From contig JAUTXW010001306.1 of assembly GCA_030620095.1 (NCBI GenBank), positions 2,553,001 through 2,617,000 of the forward strand: a stretch of DNA of 64,000 nt, read 5' to 3'. Each line of letters begins with the position of its first letter. Position 1 is the stretch's first letter. The notes below the pieces were generated by a model that saw only the letters and a list, made by a program, of their open reading frames with translations, was not told where the DNA came from and searched no databases. Shown here one piece after another: positions 34,481 to 46,868 of the stretch. The position numbers and the translations under genes are program-made. The DNA is from Kuschelorhynchus macadamiae. Lineage: Eukaryota > Arthropoda > Insecta > Coleoptera > Curculionidae.

Positions 34481-37400
34481 TATTGAAGGTGAATACTAAC
34501 AGGTTCAGGTGACAAACTCATATTTTATATCCTTCACCTTATTTTCAAAATCAGTATATAAATTCGTAAAATGAATTATATTATTATTTAATCTCAGATA
34601 GATTTGAATATATTAGAAGTAGTAAGAAAAAATGGACATCTGTCCACGAATTTATATACACACTATTTCAGAATATCAGAAAAAGTTAATTTGGAACTAA
34701 GTGGAACGTTTTTTTATTACTCGACAAATGTAAAGTTATCTTATTTTTTTAAACATTTTGTTACTTATTAAATCAACATTTTTGTATATAAACTTCCCTC
34801 GATCTCAACATACATACTTATGTTTAAAAATGTTTTCTCAAGTTTTATAAAACAAAACTATTACATCCAAACCTTGATCGTTTGTATTTATTTATTCAAA
34901 ATTTCTCCTTCTAGATTTGTGTTGCGAGCCACTGGGTGCTACACTACGCCAGTTATGATTGGTCATTACGTCAGACAAGCTGGATTTTGATTGGTCACAT
35001 AGAAACAAAGTTTCGTAATATAACGTTATGCGACTGGATACGTCGTGGCTAATGGCGGTTTATTATTGGAAACAGTGTTTCTTTATATATTGATGCAATA
35101 TTTATGTCTTTTAGTGCACTTCAGGTTTTTAAACGTATTAAAAAATAACAAAGTTGTGTGATAACCTGATATAAATTCGCGTAGTAAGTGTGAATTGCAA
35201 ACTTTATTATTTAGCAAAATAGCTCCTTTTTGATCATTTTAATCTCCTAAACAATAAAAATGTATTATTTTTACGAGTAAAATACAATAAAACACTATTT
35301 GCTATTGGTCTGACTGTAGTTTTGTCTTATAAATCTTATAAGTCCCGGAAAGGGCTTTTTGTACGAATAAAACACATTATTTTTTCTCCAACCCCTAAAT
35401 AGGATCTTTAATAAAAATTAAATTAACGGAAACACAGAATAGATACTATATTTTATCCTGTAAGTATAGTTTATGTGGCAAAACACACAAACTGACGCGC
35501 AATTTCACATTGATCAGTTCTGTGCATAGCAACCAAATGCAGGGCCATCTTATTATATTAGATAGGTACACCTCAATTTTCGCAAATTTAAAAGTTTTAA
35601 ATTGGACATTTGACGACCTTATAGAGGGAGACGATTAATCTAAAATCTGTAACCGACAGTAATACCACGGTGTCACAGCGCCTACTTTGCACTTTCTAAA
35701 GCGTTTTCCCGATATTTTGGATAACGCAGCAGTGGTGCAGTGTTTTGCTATACGTGCTCATTGTTCTATCCTGATGAGATGCATAAAATATGCATGGTCA
35801 AAAGTAGTGTTTATAAATATCTGAAGCATCAGAGTCCAGAAATAAAAAGTCCAGATGGGCGTATCGCACACTATTTAATTTTGTTTTCACATCATTTATT
35901 TCTTTCTACACTATAATTAATAATCTTTATCGTGCGTGTGAATCTACAAATTGTTGCGAAGTAGGATCCATTTAATGTAAACCATTAATCAGGGAACCGT
36001 TTCCTATGAGTATTCTATTATGTTGGTGTAGCTATATGCATGAAAGGGATTTTTTTTATAGACCAGCTGTCAAATCAGTGATCCCAAAAAGTAATAAATG
36101 TATTCTAAAGATTATTGATAGAAATCTGAGAAACTTGCCCTAAACATAGATGTATTTAGAGTGTCTTCCGGGGGGGGGGAGTGTCAAACATATACTATCT
36201 TTTACATGTCAAGACGGCATGATAACATTTATAACTCGTCGACATAAAAAGAAGAACGTTTTTGCTTTTAAGCCTCATGGACAAAAAAGACGTGAGCTAA
36301 TAAAAACGTGATAAGAAAATGTCCATTCCAAGAAATAAAAGCAATGATACAAGAGAAATTTTGACCTTTTGCTCGCTACCCCCTTTAATACGCCACTAAT
36401 AGTATAATATATAGATATGTTGACAAAATTAAACCTCTGTTTTGTGAAATAAGTTTAGAATTGCTAGCAATTATAACTGCAATTATAACCTGATAGAGAT
36501 CTCAAAATAATGCATATAATTGGACGACAATATTTTTAAGCCTCAAAATAACTGTAATATATTTTTTCCACGTTACACCAACATCAGAACAAGATACCAA
36601 TAATCCGTTTCAGTCAAACAACGACCGCGATTTTGCTCATTTTACAGCTCATCAGGCTGCCGTAGACTGGCAAGCCCCAAGCACAAAATGGAATCTGAAA
36701 AACAACTATTCCGCTGACTAATACCACGATCGGCATTCACTTACCCTGATAATTTCTGACCTTCGTTGGGACAAATAATATTAATATATTTTTGTTTCAC
36801 GTTACACCAACACTAACGAAAGTCAGAAATCATCAATGTAATTACTGTAGGTAATTCAAATGGCCAGCATAGTAATTGTTTCTGCAATTCCGCTTAGTGC
36901 TCAAAATAACTTTGTTTTTGTCAGTCAGCTTATGTCCGTTCTTAAACGTTATATGTAAATTAGCCCCTAGCTTCAAAATAATAAAAACAATTACAATGAA
37001 ATAGCAAGAATTGGCCAAAGTCGCGCCACCTATGATGTTGAATATGTATTTATGAATTAATTGATTTCCGGCCATCTCCTACCGATTTCGTGCTTACTGG
37101 ACATTATTTTCTATGATAATTATTAATACCAGCAAAGCGGATGTTATTATTATTCTGCCTTGTGTTGTTTTTCTTAGATGGAGTATAGTTTCGTATAATA
37201 TTTCTCAAGGCGATAGCTATAATATGTTATTAATACGCTAATGCGCTAGGTGGAAAATTTCTGTTGGAGACGTCAAAAATAATTTTGTTGCTATTTTTTT
37301 TTGTGGAATAAGTATTATTTTTTTCTAAATTTTCGTGATTAGGTACGTCTAGAGAGTCTGGACAACATCCGCACTTTACAGCTTTTTAGAAACATTATCA

Positions 37401-38127
37401 GACTCAAACGAATTAAAGGAAAGGGGTTTCTCACAAGCTGAAAAATAAGCTACAAGGTTTGGTCAAATTCAAAGAGAGATGTAAAGGTACCGACGTGCTG
37501 TAAAAAGCAAATATATATGAAAAATTATGCTGTATGTAGGCAATCTAAAATACATTTTGGTTAAAAACTGGTTCAAAAAGATTCACCCACTGCCGAATTA
37601 CAAAGACATGAGTATGATGAAACATTTCAAATTTTGCAGTTATGCAAACAAAGAATCAATATAAGGCGTTAGTGCCTTTTTGTGATCCAAAATGGACAAC
37701 TCTATTTCTAGTTTTATCATTCTCGATTCGTTTTTTTTTTTCAAGAATACAAAGGTTGCGCTCAACTATATATATTTCCCTATTAAAATCACAGCTAATA
37801 AAATATCACTTACAGTTTTACCATATTTCAGCGGCGGATGTTTGCAAATGAACCGTAATTTTGCGTGTAATAGACCCTTAAGTTATTTTTATTTTGTTAT
37901 ATATACAACGTTGTTGTGCTACGTTATATCCTATGTAGTCCTCTCTAATTGAGCATTTTTCAAAAAAAAAAATTTAAAATGAGTAAAATGCATATTTAAT
38001 TTAGTGTTTCTAATGTTGAGTATATTAAAATATTTTTGGGTTTTGTAATAAGTAATAAAATAAATACCCCTCTATATTTATATATATTCTTTCACTTACA
38101 CTAAAGGCAAATCTGGTACAAACTAAA
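34481..38127. other. Long AT-rich interval, no gene recognised
   Basis: Open frames at 36842-37075 (minus) and 37642-37952 (plus) lack motifs. 34945-35085 is promoter-like (two ATTGG boxes and TTACGTCA). 36157-36398 may be a small element (a G-run at its left, 'taatacgccacta' at its right). 'cacgttacaccaacac/t' occurs twice, near 36570 and 36798. Confidence 0.4.
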
Positions 38128-38506
38128 TGTATAATTCTCACAATTACACATAAAATTTCTATAATTTAATAAGACAATTCTATGCATATTTAATATTTAC
38201 TTAGATGGTATGTACAGTGTCTACATTGACCTTCTTACAGTCACGTCAGTTGAACCTTGCACGTTCTGATGACTATACATAATATAATGTTATTAAATTT
38301 TACTATTTTGCATCATTGAGATCGCACGCATTGTTTAATTGATAGTTGTATAAATGGAATGTAAATCTTAGAATAAATCAGTACGTTATTAACCACGATA
38401 ATTGTTACTCATTTACTACGAACAAATACCTACCACGTCCTACATCGTCCCGCTGCTCATCTCAAGCCGAAGCTGAGCAAAGCTATTGGCAAGCAAAGCT
38501 TGCACA
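38128..38506 (+). repeat. BEL/Pao 5' LTR, 379 bp
   Basis: Begins TGTATAATTCTC and ends AGCTTGCACA. It is the same length as the 3' LTR. It is followed at 38507 by 'ttggtccttcgagcc', the probable primer-binding site; I cannot assign the tRNA with certainty. Confidence 0.95.
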
Positions 38507-38687
38507 TTGGTCCTTCGAGCCTTAAAGCCGTTCTTCAACCGAAGAACATCCGTCCAATATACACAACCGTGTATCCGTCCATCAACTTTATCGTCCGTCC
38601 ATCTTCGCAGACATACTTTATCGTCCGTCCATCTACAAGCAACCAAAACCAACCATATAATCACAGTTGTCAGGAAGTCTGTCGTAC

Positions 38688-38888
38688 ATGGCAAGAAAAA
38701 AGCTGAACAGAAACCAAAGAGCTAAGAAACGTCAAGAAAAATTAGAAGAAATCGTTATAGCTTCTTTAGACGGAGTTGGCATCAAAACGCACAATTCAGG
38801 TTTGCCAGTCACGCCAACCATAGATAAAAAACCGTTTGAATTCGTAACCAGGCTAGAAGCAAGATTTAAAGAGCTTTTCGGCGAATAG
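38688..38888 (+). CDS. Short leader ORF in the BEL/Pao element, 66 aa
   Basis: ATG at 38688 opens a basic N-terminal segment (MARKKLNRNQRAKKRQEK) followed by a more ordinary stretch ending 'RFKELFGE'. It lies between the PBS and gag and is the first ATG-started frame of useful length in the leader. It could be an upstream ORF that tunes gag-pol translation, an accessory peptide, or a first coding exon for spliced env; I have no family match. Confidence 0.4.
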   Translation: MARKKLNRNQRAKKRQEKLEEIVIASLDGVGIKTHNSGLPVTPTIDKKPFEFVTRLEARFKELFGE

Positions 38889-39051
38889 CTTACCACCAAA
38901 ACCTGTTTTAGGGTGTCGTTGCCTGAACTGAGTAGGGTAACGTGAAGAAGCACTCGAAAAAACTAAGTGGTGGGAAAAAGCAAAGTGCCGTTAGCTTCAC
39001 TCGCACACACAAATATACACGTTACTTAATAATTGGTATTTTCCTTGTTGC

Positions 39052-39195
39052 CCAGTTACCGCTGGCGAGGGGAATACTAAAAGGAATAAATAAGATATAC
39101 CTGTGCCAGTTCACGCTGGCGGGCATATATTATCGTTTCCACGATTGAGTATCACACACAAGCAAAGGCTTTTCCCCGTGACCAGTTAACGCTGG
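39052..39195 (+). promoter_or_regulatory. Three CCAG-N6-CTGG hairpins in the retroelement leader
   Basis: CCAG/CTGG stems with 6-base loops lie at 39052-39065 (loop ttaccg), 39105-39120 (GCCAG/CTGGC, loop ttcacg) and 39182-39195 (loop ttaacg). The loops share the pattern TT(A/C)(A/C)CG. They are followed by GCGAGG in two of three cases. Repeated short hairpins ahead of gag suggest RNA packaging or dimerisation signals; this is inference. Confidence 0.5.
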
Positions 39196-39383
39196 CGAGG
39201 AAAATACTTTAAGGGTTTTAGGGGCTTAACATACAACACAAACAGACACTACTTGCAAACTAGCCGAAAGTAAACAAAAAACAAATAAACAAACAAAATA
39301 GAAAAACGACAAGGAAATAGGAAAAAAAAACCTAAACCTCTTTGAGAAAAACTGAAACATATATAAAAGAACTTAGAAAAAAT

Positions 39384-42300
39384 ATGGAAAAGTATCCAGA
39401 AAAACGACAAGGAAATGCATATTTTGCCAAAAAATATGACAACCAATTAAAAGAAAAATACGAAGAAGTACTAAACTACCTAAAAACCTGTCCAAAAGCA
39501 GAAACACCTTCAGCAAGTTCCGCCGATCCCTTGGCGGAAAAAGAACAAGAACACCGTCTGAAAAAACAAAACTTCAGGCTGCAACAACTACAAACCGACC
39601 TAAACCAAATTGAAACGGAACTAAGCCAAGGAAAGTCCAAATCTCGCTATAAGCTTCACATGGAAAAAATTAAAAAACAATGGGATGCTATTCATCAACT
39701 GCATGAAGAAATAATGATAAATGAAACAAAGTTTCAAAACAACTATTTTGTCAATAATACTTATGCAGACACTCTTGGCCAATACGAAGAAATTCTGGAA
39801 AAACTAACTTTAGAAGCTCAAGAAAATATCATGGCCCAAACTCAACAAATCGTGGTGAACCAGCCACAGCAAAAGTTAGCAATTCCAAAAGTCGTTATCC
39901 CGATCTTTTATGGAGGATATGAAAACTGGTCTAATTTCTTCGATATATTCAAAAGAGTAATTCATGAAAACCAAGCACTGACCAAGGCCGAAAAGAAGCA
40001 CTATCTGAAAACCCACACACGGGGAGAAGCAGGCAAATTGATTCAACACCTTGAGTCAACTGAAGCTAATTACGAAACAGCATGGGAGTTATTGCAAAAG
40101 CGATATGAAAACAAAAGGCTACTAACATTCCAACTAATTGATAAGATATTAGACGTACCAACGGTTACAAAAGAAGACGCACTGAAACTAAAACAACTAC
40201 ACGACACTACAAGAGAATGTCTACAGGCGTTGAAAAACCAAGATGTAGAAATCGATACATGGGGTCCAATGGTAATTCGAATAATCCTCAGAAAATGGGA
40301 TTCTGAAACCAACCGTCTATACGAACAAAATCTTCAGAAGCCGCATGATATCCCAGAGTTCGAAGAATTTATGAACTTCTTAGAAAGACGATTCCAGTCA
40401 TTAGAAACCATTGCCGTTAACGTCGCATCAGACAATAACAAAAAACACAGTAACGCTGGTTGTCTATTCTGCAAAGATAAACAACACATGACGTACCACT
40501 GCCAAAAGTTCAAAACGCTTTCAGCAGAAGAAAGAAACAAACAGGTCCAAGAAAAACACATGTGCTATAATTGCTTAAGTCATGATGTTGGCAAAAGGTG
40601 TTTCAGCCAAACAAGGTGCAATATATGCAGTCGCCAGCATCATACACTTCTACACCTTGAAAGATATCAACAAAACCAACAACGGTCAACAGACTACCAA
40701 CCCAGAGGTTTTCAAAGAAGTTCTAATAATCCACCAAGAAATTCCCAATACAACGCCGGTGCAGGAAGGTCAAATAATCAACCTAACACCAATAGAAATA
40801 CTTCAACACACCATACTAGCAAACAAGAAGAGAACGTTCTTCTCGCAACAGCCCTTGTTGAAGTTTCCACTTCAAGTTCATCGCAGCCATTACGACTTCT
40901 GATCGATCAAGGTTCACAATCTTCGTTTGTTACGGAAGAAGCCGCCCAACGACTAAATTTGCCACGCCGCCACATCAGAGCTGAAATATCTGGTGTTGGC
41001 GGGGGAGACCCTAAAATTTCCAAATGGTCCACTAATGCCCAGATTAGACCAAGATTCAAAAGTACATTTTCTATGGAAGTTAACATGATAGTCCTCCCAA
41101 AGTTAACACGTTCCATGCCGAAACAAAAACTCCAAATACATAACATAGACAACTGGAAAAATGAAGTTTTAGCAGACACTACCTTTATGACTCCTGGACC
41201 AATAGATGGAATTTTAGGAGCCAAGGAATATGCAACCATAATCCTTCTGAATCTTCTGGGTCTTCTGAAACAAAACACGGAACTGGGTTGGATTGTGTCT
41301 GGTTCTATATTATCTGAGCCTCAAAGTATTCAAGTAATTAGTATGATTTCTCAATATGAAGAAGATAATCAGCTAACAAAATTCTGGGAGATTGAAGAAA
41401 TAATGCCATGTCACCAATTAACACGGGAAGAACAAGCGTGCGAAGAATTTTACGAAAAAACCACACAACAAGACAAAGAAGGAAGATTTGTAGTTCGAAT
41501 TCCGTTCAAGCAATCGCCAGAAACTCTAGACCACTCAAAGCCACGAGCAGCAGCAAGACTTGTAAACGTTGAGAAAAAATTTCAACACGATCCCGAACTA
41601 CGGGACCAGTACATAGATTTTATGAAGGAATATCTAGAATTAGGTCATATGCGGAAAGTTGGACGACAAGAAATCAATCAAGGAAAATATTACATTCCGC
41701 ATCAAGCTGTCATCAGAGAAGCAAGTACAACCACTCGCTTAAGAACAGTCTTTGACGCATCCTGTAAAACTTCCACAAATATTAGCCTCAACCAGATCAC
41801 GCACGTCGGTCCGAGGTTACAACAAAATATCGCAAATATAATTATTCGTTGGAGGAAACATGAAATTGTCTTCTGCGCAGACATAGAGAAAATGTACCGC
41901 CAAATCAAAGTACACCCAGAAGACCAACCTTTCCAGAGAATATTATGGAGAGAACATCCTAATCAACCAATGTTTGAACATGAACTTACCACCGTAACCT
42001 ACGGTACCACGTCAGCTCCGTACCTAGCTATGAAAACACTTCAAACGCTAGCAAAGAAAGAAGCAAACAATTTTCCGGCAGTAAGTGAAGCAACATTGCA
42101 AGATTTCTATGTTGATGACATTTTATCAGGAGCAACAAACGTTCAAACAGCCCTAGAGCTTCAAAAACAACTGTTGCAAATGCTTGGGTCAGCAAAATTC
42201 AATTTAAGAAAATGGTCGAGCAATTCTCCTGCACTACTAAAGTCCATTCCGGAAGAACTTAGAGATCAAAAAACTCATGAGGTGCCGCAAGACGAAGAAA

Positions 42301-44613
42301 AAAAGTCCTTAGGGGTCTTGTGGTCCCCAGGAGACGATATATTTAAGTTCAAAGTAGAAATCTCACAAATCAAAAAACTAACAAAAAGAAACATTTTATC
42401 CGAAATCTCCAAACTATTCGATCCGTTGGGATGGCTAGCTCCAGTTGTCATTCAAGCCAAACTCATTATCCAAGATCTATGGTTACGAAACCTAAACTGG
42501 GATCAGCCCGTCGACGAAGAAATATCTACAAGATGGTTACAATTTCAAAGTAAAGTAAAGGAACTAGAGAAAATTAGAATTCCTAGGTGGATGCGTTACC
42601 GAAACTCCAAAACAGAACTACATGGGTTTTGTGACGCGTCAGAAAAGGCGTATGGTGCTGTAATTTACAGCCGAATAGTAGAAGGAAACGAACATACTGT
42701 CACACTTCTACAAGCAAAATCAAAAGTTGCCCCAGCCAAGAATAGAACAACTCTACCTCGGCTAGAACTATGCGCTGCCGTACTTCTGTCTAAGTTAATA
42801 CAGAAAACCAGAACCGCCTTGCAACTAGACAACACCCAAACATTCGCATGGACTGACTCCATGATCACTCTAGGGTGGATAAAAGGAGATCCTACAAAGT
42901 GGCAAACCTTCGTCGCCAATAGAGTATGTGAAATACACAGAAATGCAACAGGAGTTTCTTGGAATCACGTCAAGTCTCAGGAAAATCCAGCAGATATTAT
43001 CTCCAGGGGTCTGGATCCTGATAAGCTGGAAGCTACCGAGTTCTGGTGGAAAGGTCCTCACTGGCTCAACTCATCCAATAACCTTCCTCTGACCAAGATA
43101 ATCCCCGAAGTAAACGAGGAAATCAGAGCAAATTGTTACAAAGCTGAAATTGTAGTAAAAAGTGACATATGCGAAAAATTCTCTGACCTTACAAGAATGC
43201 TACGAGTTTTATCATACTGCTACCGAGTTACCAATAGAGAGGAAAGCCCTATTCTCTCTGTTAAGGAAATACAGGTCACCCTTAAAAAAGTCGTCGCATT
43301 GATTCAAAAACAAGAATTTAGTGAAGACTACAAATCACTACGTACTACCAAGACAGTTGGAAACAACAGCAAACTGCGGAATCTAAGTCCATTCCTAGAC
43401 AGCGAAGATCTCATTAGAGTCGGAGGGAGACTAGAAAACGCACCAATAACTTACCAGAAGAAACATCCAATGATTCTTCCGTACCACAGCCATTTTTCCA
43501 AGCTAGTTATACTAGAAGCTCACAAGAGAACTCTCCATGGCGGAAACCAAGCAACTCTTGCATATATTAGGAGCAAATTTTGGATTATTAACGGGAAACG
43601 AGCCGTCAGAACCCAATTAAAAAAATGCATCAGTTGCATTCGTTATAAAGCCAAAACCGCAGAACAATTTATGGGACAACTCCCGAAACCAAGAGTAACT
43701 CCAGCACCACCATTCACAAACTCAGGGGTGGACTATGCTGCTCCAATTCAAATTAGAACCACCAAAGGGAGAGGACATAAGTCGTACAATGAGCTACATT
43801 TCAGTATTCGTGTGCCTTGCCACCAAAGCGATTCATTTAGAAGTGGTCAGCGATATGTCAACCGAAGCATTTTTAGCTGCATTCAGACGGTTCACTGCAA
43901 GAAGAGGTCATTGTGAAAATATGTATAGTGACAACGGCACTACATTTTTGGGAGCATCAAAACAATTTGAAGAAGAAGTGAAGGAAATTATCGAAGAGCC
44001 TCACCTGCAAAATGCAATTATCAGCTCAGGAACACAATGGCACTTCATCCCACCGGCAGCCCCACATTTTGGAGGAATCTGGGAAGCAGGTGTCAAATCC
44101 ATGAAACATCATCTAAAGCGAGTCATTGGAGCATGCACTTTGACCTATGAAGAAATGACAACCTTGGTGCACCAAATTGAAGCTTGTTTAAATTCGAGAC
44201 CGCTTTGCCCCCTAACGGAAGATATTGATGACACCAATACATTGACCCCTGGACATTTCTTAATAGGGAGAGAATTATTAGCTCCCCCCGAATTTAAATC
44301 CTTCCCGAACTGTAATCTGTCGCAAAGGTGGAGACTCGTTCAAAAAATGAAGAAAGACTTCTGGGAAGCCTGGACTACTGAGTATCTTTCCAGACTTCAA
44401 CAACGATATAAGTGGAACAAGCCTATTGAAAATTTGCCAGTGGGCACAATGGTTCTAATTAAAGAAGAAAATATAAATCCGACCAAATGGCCTTTGGCGA
44501 GAATAATGGAAATTCATCCAGGTCAAGATGGAGCAGTTCGAGTCGTAACAATAAAAAGGCCAGGAGGTGTCACTCAAAAGAGACCAATTCACAAGTTAAT
44601 TCCTTTGCCTACA
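39384..44613 (+). pseudogene. BEL/Pao gag-pol polyprotein with one frameshift in integrase
   Basis: ATG at 39384 (MEKYPEKRQGN); a longer frame without ATG runs from 39342. In order: coiled, charged N terminus; Pao gag domain (DUF1759; 'FYGGYENWSNFFDIF' near 39907); zinc-knuckle cysteines near 40466-40650; DUF1758 aspartic protease with 'IDQGSQ' near 40900; RT with YVDD near 42109; RNase H with 'FCDASEKAYGAV' near 42630 and 'AWTDSM' near 42850; integrase with an HX..H..C..C zinc region near 43535-43645, Asp in 'GVDYA' near 43730, Asp in 'YSDNGT' near 43930 and Glu in 'GIWEAG' near 44085; a DUF5641 C terminus near 44440-44580. The frame changes by one base near 43785-43795, inside the integrase core. 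Otherwise about 1,500 codons are open. Confidence 0.93.
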
Positions 44614-46380
44614 GACCAAGATACACAAGCCGCTACCCAGCCCACAATAGAAATCAATAGTCATGTTGCACAGAAAGAAGAAGGAACCACAAAAGAGAAA
44701 AGACTGAAGCATACAACTTCAAAATCAGCACTTCTTTATGTTTTGACAATTCTATTCTTGCTAATTTCTGCAACGACAGCAGAAAACTCTTACAAAATTC
44801 ACCAACCCCAACATGGCCTTTACATAGAACATCTAGGGACAACTCAAATTGACAAAGGAGTCTTTAGAATAGAAATAGCACATTCCAGAAAGAGGAGTGA
44901 AAATGATGTGAAGGCAGTAATCAACGTAGCTTCTCAATTTAGAGACCTATGTGATAAATCAAAAAAGCTTACAAATGACGCCAGATGTGAAGCCCTAACC
45001 CATCATTTGGAAGAGTTAAAAAATCATACCCAGTGGATGCTGATGAATCTTAACGACGTCCATCATACAAGACGGAAAAGAGGCTATCTTGGAAAATTTT
45101 TAACAACTGTATTTGGAGTCAACGATGAAGTGTATCAAGATATCGACTCGCTCAACAAAAATCAAGAGCAATTGATTCGAGCGTCCAATCACCAAACTAA
45201 ATTTATGGTGTCCGCGCTCACGGAGTTCAATGAGACAGAATCGAGGATCACCAATAGACTTAAACATTTTCAAGAAAAACTCAACCAAGGACTAGAAGCA
45301 ATCAACAACATGCAGACTTGGTACAAGCAAATAGACACCAATGCCCTAAATATTCAACTGCTAAGCGCCTACCAAGTAGCACAAAACTTCATCAGCGAAA
45401 TAAATGAACACTATGACAAACTATTGAACATCCGCTTCAATAGGGGCACAATATACGAACTAGTATCACCGGCATATATCAACAATATCATAAAAGAAAC
45501 AAATAAAAAATTTCCGAATAACTTAAGGATTGTACCGACAATGTTATCCACGAAGCAGACAGCTAATAAGACAAGTCTCCAAGTGTATGGGTACTTTCCA
45601 ATAGCAGATGTTGCCAAGTTTGGACTTCTAAAAGCAACGCCAGTTCCGGTGAAAATCGAAAACGGATCGTATTGGAACCTCCACGTCACTAATGACTACA
45701 TAGCCGTCGACTACGACACGCAACTGTACTTCCAACTTCATGAAAACGACTTACAACAATGCATTAAACCATACCCCAATGATCCACATCAGTTTATCTG
45801 TTCACCAAGTTCAGTCAGAAACATAGAAACAAATCCTTCATGTATTATAGATGAAATATATGAACGAGCCGCTCCAAGACATTGCGCCATTGAAAAAAGC
45901 AGCATAAAAGGCATACTATGGAAACAGCTGTGCGCAGCCAATACTTGGATGTTCATATCCAGCTCTCCAACGGTAATATCTGTAATCTGCAATGGTGCGC
46001 GGGAAGATGTTGCAATAAACGCAACAGGTATAATTCAAATATCTCAAGAGTGTATAATTCAAACAAAACAAAACATACTCACGCCTAAACGAAGCACCAC
46101 CGTTCCAGTGTTAAATAGTTATTCCAAAGCGGTCCCAAACTTATTAGGCAATGCGATCCACCAGAAACAACTAGACATTTTACCAACCGAGCCAGTGTTC
46201 GAACTGACAGACAGCCTTCATGAATTGATAAACGATCAAGAACACCAACAAGAGCAACTACAGAACATTCTTTGGCGAAACATTCACCATCATTCCATAA
46301 CAATTAGCAGCATCACTACAATTATCATAGCCATTCTTATAATTGCAGGATGGTATACAGCCAAAATCATTGTAGCATAG
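44614..46380 (+). CDS. Envelope-like glycoprotein of the BEL/Pao element (baculovirus F/errantivirus type)
   Basis: In frame with the end of integrase, with no stop between. Features in order: a hydrophobic signal-like stretch (ALLYVLTILFLLIS) near 44730-44775; a basic cleavage site RRKR at about 45070-45081 followed by a Gly-rich hydrophobic segment, as in fusion proteins of baculoviruses and errantiviruses; a helical region; several Cys near 45760-45990; and a C-terminal membrane segment (TTIIIAILIIAGW) just before the stop at 46378. There is no ATG close before the signal. A good splice acceptor (tttgcctacag) ends at 44614, so a spliced mRNA is plausible, as in gypsy. Env capture is known for roo-like BEL elements. 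This frame is uninterrupted. Confidence 0.8.
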   Translation, partial: DQDTQAATQPTIEINSHVAQKEEGTTKEKRLKHTTSKSALLYVLTILFLLISATTAENSYKIHQPQHGLYIEHLGTTQIDKGVFRIEIAHSRKRSENDVKAVINVASQFRDLCDKSKKLTNDARCEALTHHLEELKNHTQWMLMNLNDVHHTRRKRGYLGKFLTTVFGVNDEVYQDIDSLNKNQEQLIRASNHQTKFMVSALTEFNETESRITNRLKHFQEKLNQGLEAINNMQTWYKQIDTNALNIQLLSAYQVAQNFISEINEHYDKLLNIRFNRGTIYELVSPAYINNIIKETNKKFPNNLRIVPTMLSTKQTANKTSLQVYGYFPIADVAKFGLLKATPVPVKIENGSYWNLHVTNDYIAVDYDTQLYFQLHENDLQQCIKPYPNDPHQFICSPSSVRNIETNPSCIIDEIYERAAPRHCAIEKSSIKGILWKQLCAANTWMFISSSPTVISVICNGAREDVAINATGIIQISQECIIQTKQNILTPKRSTTVPVLNSYSKAVPNLLGNAIHQKQLDILPTEPVFELTDSLHELINDQEHQQEQLQNILWRNIHHHSITISSITTIIIAILIIAGWYTAKIIVA

Positions 46381-46484
46381 CATCAACAGAAGAAACGCAA
46401 CAGGAAACCAGATCACAGGACCACTCAAAACGAGGAATTTGAGTTAAGATCTCTCACTTCATCCATCGGAGACAGGCCGCAGAA

Positions 46485-46863
46485 TGTATAATTCTCACAA
46501 TTACACATAAAATTTCTATAATTTAATAAGACAATTCTATGCATATTTAATATTTACTTAGATGGTATGTACAGTGTCTACACTGACCTTCTTACAGTCA
46601 CGTCAGTTGAACCTTGCACGTTCTGATGACTATACTTAATATAATGTTATTAAATTTTACTATTTTGCATCATTGAGATCGCACGCATTGTTTAATTGAT
46701 AGTTGTATAAATGGAATGTAAATCTTAGAATAAATCAGTACGTTATTAACCACGATAATTGTTACTCATTTACTACGAACAAATACCTACTACGTCCTAC
46801 ATCGTCCCGCTGCTCATCTCAAGCCGAAGCTGAGCAAAGCTATTGGCAAGCAAAGCTTGCACA
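46485..46863 (+). repeat. BEL/Pao 3' LTR, 379 bp
   Basis: Near-identical to 38128-38506. The purine-rich 'ggagacaggccgcagaa' directly upstream is the probable, rather weak, polypurine tract. Confidence 0.95.
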
Positions 46864-46868
46864 CTAAA

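Larger units (their letters stand above)
38128..46863 (+). mobile_element. BEL/Pao LTR retrotransposon with envelope-like domain, young
   Basis: LTRs of 379 bp each (38128-38506 and 46485-46863) flank the element, and CTAAA lies directly outside both ends (38123-38127 and 46864-46868), a perfect 5-bp TSD. I count three LTR differences (near 38226, 38278 and 38434 against the 3' copy), below 1 percent, so insertion was recent. Order: PBS, 0.9-kb leader with a short ORF and hairpins, gag, protease, RT, RNase H, integrase, envelope-like part. This order with env matches the roo-like branch of BEL/Pao. One frameshift in integrase is the only clear break. Confidence 0.95.

Noticed and set aside
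36157..36398. Small hAT-like element
   Set aside because: The right edge 'cgccacta' is suggestive, but the left edge does not match and no TSD is present; mentioned only within the interval entry.
38440..38725. Overlapping frames on both strands around the LTR/leader border
   Set aside because: They arise from the repeated 'cgtccgtccat' words; only the ATG frame at 38688 is worth listing.
40907..41278. 123-codon minus-strand frame in BEL/Pao
   Set aside because: It is an antisense shadow of the protease and RT region without any motif.
43780..43800. Programmed frameshift in the BEL/Pao element
   Set aside because: It lies inside the integrase core, not at a domain boundary, and no slippery heptamer with a following structure is evident. 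A mutation or assembly error is simpler.
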